Source of the DNA: Amblyomma americanum
Taxonomy: Eukaryota > Arthropoda > Arachnida > Ixodida > Ixodidae
NCBI RefSeq assembly: GCF_052857255.1
Contig: NC_135505.1
Coordinates: forward strand, 56,269,868-56,333,867
Reading direction: 5' to 3'
DNA length: 64,000 bases
In this document: in pieces, positions 32,250 to 44,003 of the stretch
Layout of the letters: every line of letters starts with the position of its first letter
Numbering within the stretch: the first letter of the stretch is position 1
Notes under the pieces: generated by a model
What the model saw: the letters and a program-made list of their open reading frames with translations, nothing else
Databases searched by the model: none
What the model was told of the DNA's origin: nothing
Position numbers and translations under genes: made by a program

Positions 32250-32560
32250 CCCCTAGTCGCCTGCCGCGTGGTCGCCAGACGTCTTTTTGGCCACCTTCGC
32301 GTTGAAATCACCCATCAGTGCCGTGTATTGTGATTTGGCCGATTCCACGTCTTCATGGAAGCTTTCAACGACCTGGTCATCATGGCGTGATGTAGGCGTG
32401 TAGGCCTGCACCTCTTTCAGCATGTACCTCCTATTGAGCCTAATTACCAGAGCTGCCACATTCTCGTTAATACTATAGGAATCGTCCACGTTGCCAGCTA
32501 TATCCTGATTAATTAGGAATCCCCCGCATAGTTCTCGTGTATCCGCTATGGGCTTCTATT
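32250..32560 (-). pseudogene. RTE endonuclease fragment
   Basis: The minus frame reads A-L-V-I-R-L-N-R-R-Y, V-Q-A-Y-T-P-T-S and M-G-D-F-N-A-K-V (32292-32315), which are typical of RTE-clade apurinic endonucleases. The amino-terminal catalytic motifs are missing because the insertion is 5'-truncated near 32560. A shifted frame supplies G-G-F-L-I-N-Q-D-I-A just upstream. Confidence 0.75.
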
Positions 32561-32564
32561 AGAA

Positions 32565-33210
32565 ACTTTATTTTACTTCTGACCTGAATTGCATCGCGGA
32601 TTGCATAAAGTACCATCACAAGCGGATCTAGATGGTCCGCTACGTATTCATGATAAATGTTTAGCTCTCTGTGTGCCGGGCTAGTGGCGGCTGTTCAACC
32701 GCCTCTTTCTGTCATGGACGCGTCCGTAATGGAATACATATTCTTGTGCATACACCAAGCGGAGTTCGAGTTCTCGGCTTCTCTTTACGATGAAGTTTAG
32801 TCGTCTTGTTTGTCATAATAGTCATGAATTCCCATGGAGGGGGGGTCAGACATTGTAGGTGTTTGCACTGTCATCGCATTGTACAAGGATTCTATGGGGC
32901 ATCACATACTTAAGCTTCAGATTTCTTGTTGCCTCTCGCTGATAAATTAGTTCTGTCAGTGTATTCAGCTGTGCTAATTCCTGTAGAATTGAGATGGGGG
33001 TCAGTTTTGGTAAGACTGTGATGGTGCGCATTGAGTTCCTATTTATTGTGTCCAACTCCGCCCATTGTCATCTGGTCAGTTGTTTTAACAGGGCCTGATA
33101 GAGTGTCTATTGTGAAGCACCGATTTTAAAAGACGTCTTGCCATCTCCGTTCGGGCTCCTTCTCCCCTAGATGAAATATGTTTCATCAAGCTTAAGGAAG
33201 TTGCTGCTGC
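32565..33210 (-). pseudogene. RNase H-bearing LINE, 5' part of the split copy
   Basis: The minus strand encodes N-R-N-S-M-R-T-I-T-V-L-P-K-L-T-P-I and A-Q-L-N-T-L-T-E-L-I near 33050-32950, the connection between reverse transcriptase and RNase H in I/Jockey-type ORF2. It then gives T-D-A-S-M-T-E-R-G-G near 32715, the first RNase H acidic motif. A stretch ending K-F-L-I is cut by the RTE insertion, and the expected Y-A-D-S-L continuation is at 29835. Multiple frame breaks. The reverse transcriptase itself is not found upstream. Confidence 0.65.
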
Positions 33211-34066
33211 ATTTTAATCCTATAGAGTCATTGTGTTCCTATGCCTGATTTATGTATGTCTAGCCTTAACACCCGTAACGCCCTTTTCGCTATCTTCCTG
33301 CTCGCAGGATAGCCGTCCCCAGGACGTGACAATATGTCAAATTCCAAATAAAGGGACATGACCAAATATTATCTGAAGGCTTAGTGCCTATTGCTAGAAC
33401 AACTTTATTAAATTGGCAACACGCTGCACACGTTAGCAAGAAGGCCTCAAAGAAGGGTCGCTTCGAATGCCATGCACTCAAGCTAGTCTGTTGGATTGGG
33501 TGAAATCTTTCGAAAAGATACATTAAAGGTGGTGCACCAGATGCTTATAATCTCTTTTTCACGTTTCCAAAATTGTCGCACGCAGGGATGCATATGTTCC
33601 GTACAAGTTGACTATGCTGCCACACTAGTCGCAGTGCAACATTTCAGAGAGTAGCACCATATTAATAATTGCTATACCTGTTGTATTCTCTCATTCTGGT
33701 TCAATTATTAATTTACCCAAGCATTTTCAGGTCTCGTTGAGATAGACCCCATCTTTTGTATTGTTTGTCCGGTTTCCTAGTGTAAAGGTTTTTCTTCATT
33801 TGTTGGATTTCAGGAAACAGTGCAAGGCACTGCAGTGCAGGAATTCTACGCGTTTTTTTAATTGCTTTGTTTTCCTCTTCGCCATGACAAAAAATTGTCT
33901 CTTCGGACAAAGTCACCTTATTAACTCCATTATAGGAGAGGCTCAGGTTCTTCTGCAAGGATATGCCTAAAAATAAAGAAGAAGACCAGTTCAATGCAGA
34001 ACAGGCAAATGGTGCTAGGACATTTTAATTTGCAGCGCGCAATCACCATATTTCAGATGTCGCCGG
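33211..34066. other. No gene seen; 3' flank of the host gene
   Basis: Directly downstream of the terminal coding exon on the minus strand, so it should include its 3' untranslated region. No clear AATAAA was found on the minus strand close to the stop. Frames at 33290-33523 and 33713-33994 are not recognised. Confidence 0.4.
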
Positions 34067-34429
34067 CTACTCTGCGCCTAGAGCAGCCTTGAGCGCTGGC
34101 AGCACGTGCGTCTCAGGCAACTTGGCAAAGACCGGAACGAAGCTGCGATCGGCCGCCTGCATCATGTCGAAGTAGGGCACCCCGCTTCTCTGCGGGTTTA
34201 AGGGGCCCGTAGCTATGCCCGAAAACCAGGGGTACTCTCTAAGGGTGACTTCCACACGTGTCACTTCTGGCCTCGAAGAACCTTCACCTCGGCTTCCGCT
34301 CAGATGCTGGGTGAGCTTGCCGTTGAACGATACCCCGGTGAAGGTGACTGCCACCCGACCGCTCTCCTCGGGCGTCGTCACATTGTTGCCAGCGTAGTGG
34401 TACTCGTAGATGCCTTTCATCTGGGCGTT
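34067..34429 (-). CDS. Terminal coding exon of a probable secreted lipid-binding-type protein
   Basis: The exon starts after a strong acceptor (pyrimidine tract, then CATATTAG at 34430-34437) and continues in phase 0 for 120 codons to TAG at 34067-34069. The first residues are N-A-Q-M-K-G-I-Y-E-Y-H-Y. A stretch S-G-R-V-A-V-T-F-T-G-V-S-F resembles the Y-x(n)-G-x-V-x-V-T-x-x-G-V pattern of JHBP / mite group 7 allergen folds, small tubular lipid-binding proteins that act outside cells. One N-V-T glycosylation sequon is present. Its clean frame, balanced composition and matched splice phase with 44123-44403 set it apart from the surrounding transposon debris. The family assignment is weak; being a real exon is well supported. 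Confidence 0.7.
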   Translation of the reverse strand, partial: NAQMKGIYEYHYAGNNVTTPEESGRVAVTFTGVSFNGKLTQHLSGSRGEGSSRPEVTRVEVTLREYPWFSGIATGPLNPQRSGVPYFDMMQAADRSFVPVFAKLPETHVLPALKAALGAE

Positions 34430-35246
34430 CTAATATGATAGGACGAAAAAAGCAAGGAAGGCGCATTCAGACAACTGAAGGCAGAAAATTTACAATAATT
34501 ACGCTTGTAGCGTTAATCGTGAAATTCAGGTAAGGCTATTTATTTGTTGTAGATACCATCAATCTTGTCGACACCATGAGAAAGTTGGTGTTACAAGTTC
34601 AGTACAAATACAACAAAAACACGAACACAGTAAACCGAAAGGCCTGCACTATCTACACGCTGTTAACTTTGAACATTATTACAATGGGTTAAATGTGTTC
34701 GCAGGAGACAAACCGCTACCAAAATTGCGATACAGCTAAACATGCAACAATATCACAAACACCAGAAGAGAACAAATCTACACACGTGGCAAGAACTATA
34801 TGTTCTGCGTGAAAGTTGAGCTTTTGAAATCTCTGTCCATTTCCGCCCTTCCTTCATCTCTTCCTTAACGTCCAGGTGTACACCCACTGTAAAAATTCCG
34901 GTATTCACGCCTAAACAAGATTAGCACTAGTGACGTACCACAGGAGCGGTAGATAATAAGCACGCCGATAACGAAAGTGCCAGGTGTGTTAGCAATGCAG
35001 GGCGCGTGCGACAGTCACACGGTGCGATTTTCAGCGCCCCGTTGACGCCATTGCGCTAATCTTTTATACAGGCGACTGTACCCATCTGGTTCCATGAAAC
35101 TACTTAAATCCATAAGCAGAGACGTACACAGTTGCTGCTTCCGAGCGGGGACACTTGTGTCTCGAGCTTGGATATGATAAGTGTTAAGTGTCAACAGCTA
35201 CGAAAAGGCGATACTACTATCTGTAAGTGATTGCCTGTAACGGAGT
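34430..35246. other. Intronic, no other gene seen
   Basis: No supported element. Confidence 0.45.
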
Positions 35247-35546
35247 ATGTATACCATCATGGACAAAAGAAGAGAACCTCCTCTTAAGTTACGACCTGGG
35301 CCACCCTTTGTGTCTGAGCCAAATGACAAAACAATTTTTGTGTCGAGTCAGGCCCACTCTGCCCGCAGCCAAACCAAAAGTGCTTTGTCAGCTGGCGCCC
35401 CCGCGCAGAATGGCACGGTTCGGAACTTGGAAGGGGGGCTGTTACATTTGCTCAATATGGTACCAGAAAAAGATATCGCTTTAAACACCGACTATCCGGT
35501 GTGGACTTTGTTGATGCTGCCGAATATAAGGATAGGCGACACATAA
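35247..35546 (+). other. Unrecognised 99-codon open frame
   Basis: It starts ATG TAT ACC ATC ATG and ends at TAA at 35544-35546. The protein has a basic amino terminus, a Ser/Ala/Gln-rich middle and a short aliphatic stretch L-L-H-L-L-N-M-V. No domain, signal peptide or membrane helix is evident, and no splice partner was found. It lies antisense within the host intron. It may be chance or a worn transposon. Confidence 0.2.
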
Positions 35547-36879
35547 CTGCAATTGCTGAAGATCAGCGGCTCGAAATTCTAAGAGGAAGTTTCCTTGGTA
35601 CTCACAGTGCAGAGAAAACGAGCAGGCGTGATTTTTTCGCCCTGGCTTCTGCGTAATCTCCGGTTATTTTTTGGGGGTTCCAAATATGTTTGCTGCTTGA
35701 AACTGCGCCAAGGGTTCATTTCAGCTTTGCTGCTTTCATACCAAATTTTAAGACACCTTCACGCGACACAAGTGACTACGATCGTTTCGTCTCCTGCTGC
35801 ACCTGGTAATGATAGCTCACACGCTGCCGAGCTCAAGCTTTCACGTACCTAGCGCTTGGTGAGAAAAATTTTGATAAGGACGACCATCTGATCACTTACA
35901 GGGAACTATTACAACACCACAGACTGCAAACAACTAAATGTATGAGAACACGCAATGCTCTCTTGAAATCCTGGAAAGTGCCCTGTAGAAAGCTCCAAAA
36001 TCTTATGCTTATGAGTAATATATGCTCGACACTCCACAGACACTTGCAGAAGATTAGATGAAATCCAATTTATATCACATCATCTGGCTTTGCCAAGAAA
36101 ATTCAGTTTCGAGCAGTGCGAGCCTATGCTGTTAAGCTCGGACCCCATCGCTCACACAAGGGTATTGGACAAGGCGTGGGATGCAGGAAAGCCATGCGGC
36201 GTCCTCTAGAACCGAACGACGGCGAAGATTCTGAAGAAAATGTATTCATTTTGCTCGCTTTCAAAATCTGGTGTGTATCTGGGTCCGTGCTCAAATGGGC
36301 AGCCGGTCTGATTGTGGATCAGAAGGCTGAGCATTCTAATCGGGCCAGGCTCGTTTTTGTTTCCCGGCGGCGTGCGGAGGGTCGCGGGGCTACCGAAGGC
36401 ACGGTGCAGCGCTAAACGTACCAGGTTTATTTCTTTTCATTTATTTTTTCTGCGCCGATCTCTTTCCATCTTTATCTCCCAAATTCCCTTCCCCACACAG
36501 AGAACTATGCCAGCGATTTCTAAAAGGCGGTTAAATTCTGTTTTTCTTTCATTAAATACTTTTTCTCAATCTCGCTATACAACATAAGGCGCGATGTTGT
36601 CACTTCTCTCGGCTTTGCTGCCCAACCAGCTGTTGAACTATCATGCGTTTTCCAGTATTCATCTGAACACGCCTACCGTCTACCTTAATTAGTGACTTAA
36701 CCTGCGTCGATGATTTTGAATGTTGCACGAGCGATCAGCCAATTTGGTATTTGTGCAAAGTCGCCCTGTGTAAGGAAATAAAATGGAAAATACAAAAACG
36801 ATCAATCCTTAAGACTTTTCAGCTTACGTTTTCAACGCGGTAGCATTAGAGGATTCATCGGGAGAAAAATTCGTCACTG
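35547..36879. other. Intronic, no gene recognised
   Basis: Frames of 85-99 codons at 35595-36587 show no domain. Confidence 0.4.
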
Positions 36880-37760
36880 GTCACATCTTTCAACCATGCT
36901 TAATAACTATTTTCGTCGTATTGTCCCTACAGACAAGGAAAACACGCCTCCTATTAGCTTTTGAACAGGCGTTTAGGATCCCTTATTTTAGCAGAAGCCG
37001 GACTAATCTTGGACATAAAGAAGGGGTCAGGGCCTGACAACATCACCAACATTTTCTTGCCTAGATAGACTGAGTGGGCAGCAAAAGTTTTAGTAATACT
37101 CTATAACAAGTCCTTGTCAACTTACACCGTTCCTGAGGAATGGAAAACAGTTAAAGTAACACCAATACACAAAACAGGAAGCAAATAAGATCCCTCAAAC
37201 TTAAGATCTATATCCCTAACCAGCACAGTATGCAAGCTACTGGAGCACATTATAATAAAAGGCATATCAGCCTATTTGGAAGAAAACTAAATAATAACAC
37301 CTTTTCAGCATTGCTTTCGTAAAGGATTTTCTATAGTCACGAAACTAACTTAACTACCACATGACATCGCTATAGATCAGCAGAAGCAAATAGAACTCAA
37401 TTTCTTGGACTTTTCGAAAGCTTTCGACCGCGTATCAAACACAAAACTTATTACGAAACTTGAAGCAACCTTAGTAGCTGGCCCCATTATAGACTGCAAT
37501 GTCGATTACCTCACTGACCATACTCAATTTCTTGAAATTAACAGCGAGATGTCCGCAACCGCAAACGTAGCATCCTGTGTACAAGGAAGTATTCTAGCCC
37601 CAGTATTATGTTTAATTTTTATAAACAACTTACAAGCGAGTATTTCTCACAATATTGAACTTTTTACCGACGAATCTGTACAGTCGCGAGTAAAAAATAT
37701 TAACACAAATCACTGACGATCAGAATTTGTGTATCTCACCACGCGGCGCTGCGGTTTGCA
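36880..37760 (+). pseudogene. CR1/L2-like LINE reverse transcriptase, 5' part of a split copy
   Basis: Plus frames read M-L-N-N-Y-F-R-R-I, K-G-S-G-P-D-N-I, I-S-L-T-S-T-V-C-K-L-L-E-H-I-I, then F-L-D-F-S-K-A-F-D-R-V-S and Q-G-S-I-L-A-P-V-L in the open frame 37405-37716. The catalytic motif reads F-T-D-E in place of F-A-D-D, so the enzyme is dead. Stops occur at about 37065, 37185 and 37290. The copy breaks off near 37760, with its continuation at about 38785. Confidence 0.75.
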
Positions 37761-38784
37761 GACCTGGCTATCGGGCCGTTTTCATAATTGCAGCATAGGG
37801 GAGGACGGCAGGAAGTAAGCTTTATCAAGCATGTCATCGCCAGAGCGTGGAAGTGCCGGCCCGGCGTGACTGTGCATGCGGCATTTATTTTGGGTTGGTT
37901 ATCATGAGCAAGGATGGCTTCTTTTTATTACTGTCTTTTATGTCCGTGATGGTTTGTCAAGCGGATTTTTATTTTCCCGAAGCAACTAATGCACACAAGT
38001 CTTTTGTTGGGAAAGTGTAGTAAAAATATTAACAGGAGCACTATCCCATCAATTCAGGAAAAGAAGTAAGGAGGATAGCCAGCTCGCTGTGGTGATGCGA
38101 GAGCAAACACGTCGTTGCACTATTGGCGTGCATAGGCCCCACAGACCCTCACAACGCTTTGAAGGCGCTCAGGGAAGGAGTCAGTCAGGCTGCTTGCAAG
38201 GTCAGGAAGAGCCTGGAGCCGGTTCCGTTCCTCTTGAACCGCCGCCCAAAAGGATATCTGACGATGACTCGTGCAGCTGCCTTTTAGCTAGTCGCTTTTT
38301 CATTAACCCCCATATATTTTCAGTTATATTCAAATCTGCTCCCTTCGGAGGCCAGGACAGCTCTTGCATGCAGAGCTGTTCAAGCAGTTGCCAAGAGCAG
38401 CGCGGCTGAGGCTGCTCGAAAAAAAAATAGCTGCCAAACAAGCAAAAAAGAACAACTATCCTATTCTTCACCCGTTGCCTGCGGCAGCAAGGCTGCGCTC
38501 AAAAAAAGGAGAGAGGGCGAGACAGAAAAATAAATGTTGTTGGGCTGGGACAGCCCGCTGATCTCCCCTAATAGTGTAGAATGGGAAGGGCCCGGCACTC
38601 TCGCTATCAGCCTCTTCGTCACCGGCAGCGCCACGCGTTGTCATTCCGGCGCTCCTCTGTTCCGTCATGTGTGATAATCTTTTTTGCTCGCGACTGTACT
38701 TTACCAGGAAATTAGCTCTTTCAGTGACCATATAACTTTAAATTTTCCTTTAGCTTCAGTGACCAAGTGGTGCGAGGAATGCCA
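37761..38784. mobile_element. About 1-kb insertion in the LINE, containing a Tc1-like fragment
   Basis: This block separates the two LINE halves and has no LINE homology. Its only recognisable part is the transposase fragment at 38105-38420. No terminal inverted repeats or target duplication could be defined. AGTAAAAAATATTAACA at about 37690 and AGTAAAAATATTAACA at about 38020 are suspiciously similar. Confidence 0.5.
38105..38420 (-). pseudogene. Tc1-like transposase, carboxy-terminal fragment
   Basis: The minus frame contains L-S-W-P-P-K-G-A-D-L-N-I-T-E-N-I-W-G, the last catalytic region of Tc1 transposases, which cut and join at TA sites. The Glu of the catalytic triad is present (T-E-N). 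After one frameshift near 38245 come L-Q-A-L-P-D-L-A and a final V-V-R-V-C-G-A-Y-A-R-Q with a stop. The DNA-binding half and the first two catalytic Asp residues are absent. Confidence 0.75.
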
Positions 38785-39780
38785 GACGGCTAAATGCTAA
38801 AAAGTCAGTTACTTTATCCGGAACCAGAAAGAAACACCGGTAAATTTTCCAGTACGCATTAAAAAAGATCCCTCTAGCATCGCCCAGCGAATACAAATAT
38901 TTGCGCATAACACTGACCTCTGACCTTAAATGACATTTTCATGTTAAAAATGCGATATTAACCGCCTTAAAACAATTATTTTTTTATTAACAGACGCCTC
39001 AATCTAGCACCATCTGAAACAATGTTACTTCCATATAAAACATTCTTCATGCCAGTTTTAGAATATGCTAAATTTTTTCTTCCTTTTCACAAACAAGCTG
39101 ATTAGACAATTAGAAGGAATGCAGAGGAAGGCGGTCAGATGCATATTTAATAAAGACAGGTTAACAGCCTCACCAACAGAACTACTCAGGCACGCAGGAC
39201 TTTTAACCCTTCAAAACAGAGTAAGATTAGCGCGCCTTCAAACCATGTATCAATTCTTACACATTCAATTAAAAGAAGACACTTCAAAATACATATCAAG
39301 ATCAGAAACGTGACAAACACGTAATGACCACACACACACAAAACGAGCTCTCATTCCGTACTGACTCTTTCAAATTTTTGTACTTTCCTCGTGCTAAACG
39401 CGAACGGAACACCTTAAACATGTTCATTGCTAGTAGTCCAACATTTAATGCTTTTATCACACTCACACTTGTTGAAAATGAAGTCCTTATATCTCAGCAA
39501 TTATTGCGTTTTTGTCACTGCGAATTTGTTCCTGCTCTCTTGTTTTTCTCTTTCCGTATAAATATTTTTTCGGCTAGTTTCTTCTCCCATGCTCCTCAAT
39601 ATATATTTTAACTTATATACTTGTTTGCTGACGTAGAAGATTGTATAATGTTTCGATATGTACTTTGATTTAATCGTCATTTCTATATTTGCATCTCATT
39701 CTACACTAATACCCTCCCTGTTATAATCCCTTATGGAATTACAGTATCAAGTAAACAAATAAATATTTCCTCGGACCAGA
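38785..39780 (+). pseudogene. CR1/L2-like LINE, 3' part of the split copy
   Basis: Resumes with L-N-A-K-K-S-V-T-L-S and E-Y-K-Y-L-R-I-T-L-T-S-D-L-K, then an open frame at 39065-39313 with Q-L-E-G-M-Q-R-K-A-V-R-C-I-F. These match the thumb and carboxy terminus of the family. The 3' region ends in AAACAAATAAATA at about 39765. It shares TTTTTGTCACTGCG with the fragment near 500. Confidence 0.7.
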
Positions 39781-40185
39781 ACTGACGTCACCAGACCGAA
39801 AGCGGCAGCTGTAGGTTTCGATGTATCTTCATTGCGTTCGGGTCACTGCCTCTAGACACTTTTGCGAAAACACCTAACCGTCAGCTGCCTAGTCTTGTGC
39901 AGCCCGACGTGTAAGGGGTCAGCAAACACAACCATGAAAGAATGGAACAAAAAATTACAGGATTGCACTTCAGTTTATTTAAAAGCTGAAATGCGAAAGC
40001 CTTTCCCTTTCCTCTCTTTTTCCTCCCTTTTTAATTTTTAGTTCTTTATTATTTTAAATTGAAATTAAAAAAAATTATGTTTGTGTTTTATTCTTTATTT
40101 TTATAGATTTCCTGTTTTTATTTCTCGCTTTCATATTATTTTTATTCATTTATACTTTACATATTTAAATTTTTTGCTTTTATTG
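39781..40185. other. No gene seen; AT-rich
   Basis: Very AT-rich with T and TTTA runs (40010-40180). No coding signal. Confidence 0.5.
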
Positions 40186-40365
40186 AATCATTTGCTCCAT
40201 CGCTATCATCTTCATCATCACTAGCCTCATTATAACTGTCACCAACTATCAGTATTTATCTCTAGCACTATCACTACCAGTAGCTATCATTACCACTATC
40301 ACTGTCAGTACCTATCATAACGCTATCACTACGATTATGCACTCTCACTACCATCAACTGCTGCT
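40186..40365 (+). repeat. Degenerate CTATCA/CACTAC minisatellite
   Basis: About 170 bp of imperfect CTATCACTACCAGTAGC-like units with CTATCA recurring roughly every 15-30 bases. Confidence 0.7.
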
Positions 40366-41953
40366 TAATCAATTTTTATATTTTATTTGACTTACCATAC
40401 AACATATGACTGAAAGTTGGCGCGGATACGTTAGCGGACAACTACCCTCAACAATTTCCTCCCCCATCACTCAGGAGCCAAGAAAGGTTTTCGCATTAAA
40501 ATTCGATGTAACCGCATCAACAGGTACTAATGGCATCGCATTGCCAAACATTATCTACGCAGGTTTCCCTGTGAGCTTTTTGGTGCCCTGAGTTTTATTA
40601 TTTCTATATCCTTCAACAGTTATTCTGGCGACACGAGTAGTAGCGCCGGCGCGTGAATATTACGTTGATTCTTTAATAAAGAAGCAGTTGATGTTCTGCG
40701 TATTTTCTTTCACTAGATGCGTTTCTTACTCTATGTGCTCATAATATTAAGGTGCTAGGAATATGTACGCAATTTACATCGGAATCGAGAGGCACTCGGG
40801 TCACTGAAACACACAGAAAAATAGTACGGGAAATCCGTCAGCTTGCATTCCTGAATTGACCCTCCTGCTCGACACGATATTAGGTTATGTACTTTAACTA
40901 GTATTCCGCTTTTTGTCTTCGGCTGTAGGAAAAGCAAAAGGAGATGAGTGATGATGGACATAGAAAAAGTAAGTTGACTAGTGAACGTACTGAAAAGCAT
41001 ATGTAAACATCCCTGGCTTGTGTCAGGTGCCACAAGAGGTTCCTGCCAGTTAAAAGAAACGGGGCGCGGGAGAACCTAGACCTTTCAGGGAAAGTAAGCA
41101 AGAAACGGGAAATGTATCACGGGAAAATATGTTACATGTGACAATTCTCACAATGAGGCAAAGTTTAGGGTTAACACCATATAATAGCAGGCGAACAACA
41201 GATGGCGCTTGAAGTGGGACTGATATAACATGGCTCTCACAACGTAACGTAACGGACTCTACTGACTTTTACTGAGTCTAGCTTTTCGACATTCGAAAGC
41301 TCCTTGACACAACAAATTAATACACGGCCATGGTGTTTAGAAACACAGAACAACAATTTAAACTAATTTTCTATATATTAGTGAAGGTTTGTCAAGGTAG
41401 ACGGCGTCTGCAAAGCCTGACGTCGGGGACGCGATGAGCGGTTAGTACAATATCTCTGTGCTATTCTATGAAGAAGAGGACTACCGCGTCGCTTTCGCCG
41501 CATGCAGAGCCTGTAATGAGTGTGATATTAACAAACATGCATAGGTTTCTGTAAAACTATGGTTGAGAGCACTAAGATGGTTTTAAAAATATATCAATAG
41601 AACAGCAGATGTGCTATCTGTCACGAATAACAAAAAAACTCTTTTGCCGCGGAAACACTGCCAATGACAACACCAGCGTAAAGTTTCCACACAACCCAGT
41701 GCAACTTTCGTTTTCGGCCTGGCGTTCTTTGCCAATTTAAATTTTAAATTCCAGCCGAAACCTCAGTTTTCGTCTCGGACTCTGCTTAAAAAATTGCTCA
41801 AAATTCATAAAAGAAATATCCACCCCATCCTTTATTCCATCTCTCTGTGCGCTTATCTGATCCCAATCTTTCCCTTTTAAACATGATTAATGTTGTCACA
41901 TAACGGTAGAGCAGGGCCCGAACAAACTACTTTTTAACTGTGTCTCAAACAAT
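40366..41953. other. Intronic, no gene seen
   Basis: No supported element. Confidence 0.45.
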
Positions 41954-42256
41954 TTGAATCCTGCAGATGTTAGAAATTGTCACACGGGTGAAATTCTTCT
42001 ATACCCAAGGCGTCCGAATAGAGCAGACCTCCTAGAGGAATGCATGGAAGAGAATTGCGATTATTTATTTTTTGAAACCGAAATGCGCGAAGGTTTGAAT
42101 TTAAAAACGCTGTCATGTGGAGATGTATATCTGAAAGCACAACGGTTAAATACAGTTATCGTGGTTCAACAAGGAAATTTTGATACTCTATACGCTGAGC
42201 AGTACAGAACTAAAACCATAAGTGCAACACCGCAAGGAGCTGGAAATCTTAGATGA
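41954..42256 (+). other. Unrecognised 100-codon open frame
   Basis: The sequence is well mixed, with three Cys and acidic stretches such as E-E-C-M-E-E-N-C. A pyrimidine-poor TCCTGCAG precedes the frame and could be an acceptor, but no matching exon is found. It is antisense within the host intron. No known domain. Chance is likely. Confidence 0.2.
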
Positions 42257-43779
42257 CTCTCAATGAAAACGTATTCCAATAATCTGAAGATATGTAAGCA
42301 GAAGATACATAGCGCTAATGTATTTAACTATTGTTTTCCATCAAACATGTTCGAATTAAACGTTAGTGATTTATTCTGGTAAACCTGCCCCAATCAGCAA
42401 TGGTCGAATTGTTATATGCGATCGATATATAACGCCCTGATCGCTAAAGTAAATCAGGGTGCGTGAACTAGCCCCAGTAAAAATCCCTTTGCTATGATCG
42501 AGTTAGGCTTAGTTTTCTTGAAGATTACAGAAAAGTTTGTTACAATAACATGCCAGTCGTCTTTGAATGAAATTTGCTGTTACTTTACTGTGAAGAAAAA
42601 GTATGAAAAGGAGCCTATATACATATAATAAAGAATTATTTCTACCCCATTTAAATGTGTCATGCCTAAATTCAATCTTTGTGTGCAAAACACGTAGTCA
42701 AAATTCAAGTTGATCATGCTGTGCAGCCGTGGTAAAAAGATCGATAATATGTAGTAAAACCGCGGCATTATAAACAGTTTTTCTTTAATTTCGTTGAAAA
42801 TGATCCTGAAACTGCAAATTAATTTTTGTAATCAGAACAGTAATAGCCGCCGCTAGGCGATGTACAGAATACCACGAACGAAGATAATTACGACTGCCAC
42901 GACAGTCACCCACGGGGAAATCTGAACGAGTTAACAAATCACTAAAGATGTCGATAGCTTGCAGAGGTTTCACAAAATCGATGATTTATACATGGTGTGC
43001 AGAGATTAAGCGATTGTAACGCAGGAACCAGATGCTACTGCTTATTGAAGCCAGAACCTAAATAGAAGATTTATTTTTCACAGACGAGCTGGTCGTCCAA
43101 GGCAGGATCGTTAGACATCGAGCCGGTGCGGCGGCTGTCTCCGTGCGGGCCTTGAACTGAAAGTCTTGAGCATGTCTCATTGCTCTCACCACGAAGCATT
43201 TTCAGAGCAAGAATTAAGTTTATTCTTCCTATTATTACTCGCAGCAACTTTCTGTAAGTATTTTGAAAACGCGCTTAAGGTGTAACGACATTTTTCTTGA
43301 TCTTTCGCGCCATTCGACCATGCAACTGTTAAGCATATGCCTGCTCATTTCCCTCCACAGGTTCCCTTTTTACGTGCACTTTTAAGCAAGCAATGCGTTG
43401 AGAAAAGCTAGGGTAAAAATTCGCACTTTTTTGACACTATGCAGTCAGTGAGCTCGATGATACGCAATACGTTATTACAGAGAAATATATGCCAATTGCC
43501 AGGGCAGTGTAAACAGTTCAAAAGCGCAATAAGCCAAGGTTGTCCGTTTTTCTATGGGGAAGAAAAATATCATTACGCGATTAATAATATAGCAGTTGGA
43601 TAATATTCCGGCAATATAGAGGAATTACAGGAAGGCAGGCCGATAATGACTAAAAAACATGGCATGAACAAGTCAAATGCCGTTGTGAACTGGACACCAG
43701 GGGACAATTTCTATTAACTGTCCTCTTTACATTGTCCATTTTACGTCAAGTTGGTCCTCTCTCATTGGTAGCTCCTTTG
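42257..43779. other. Intronic, no gene seen
   Basis: No supported element. Confidence 0.45.
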
Positions 43780-44003
43780 GGAAGCGACCAGGCTATTTGT
43801 TGGTTGGCGACCGGACGTTTCCAGTGGCTGCCATTGACTGGGTTATGCAGCCAATGGCAGCCAGTGGTCCCTTCCGGTCGCCTGTTGTTGACAGAGCGCT
43901 GCGATGCACCTCACCATTTGCTTGAGACGGCAGCAGATTGCAGCCAATGACAGCGAATAGTGAGATCCGGTCGCCAACCATGCAAAGGCCAGGTCGCTTT
44001 CAA
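43780..44003. mobile_element. MITE-like element with inverted termini and internal hairpin
   Basis: GGTTGGCGACCGGA at 43802-43815 is perfectly inverted at 43966-43979. An outer pair, GAAGCGACCAGGC near 43781 and GCCAGGTCGCTTTC near 43990, extends the imperfect inverted repeat to about 35 bp. Inside, 43803-43892 forms a second hairpin: CAGTGGCTGCCATTG pairs with CAATGGCAGCCA, closed by GGCGACCGGA and TCCGGTCGCC. ATTGG/CCAAT words recur. No transposase is encoded and no target duplication was settled. Confidence 0.7.

Larger units (their letters stand above)
29841..32560 (-). mobile_element. RTE-clade LINE, 5'-truncated, minus strand, inserted in another LINE
   Basis: Read on the minus strand, the element runs from within the endonuclease to a tail of ATG triplets (plus CATCATCATCATCATC at 29846). 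The last coding residues before the tail are N-W-R-N-M-G-E-A-F-A-L-H-W, the usual RTE end in arthropods. Endonuclease, linker and reverse transcriptase are described separately. It contains a secondary insertion at 31560-31842. Its flanks both belong to the RNase H domain of one LINE, which marks the RTE as the younger insertion. No clear target duplication. Confidence 0.75.
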
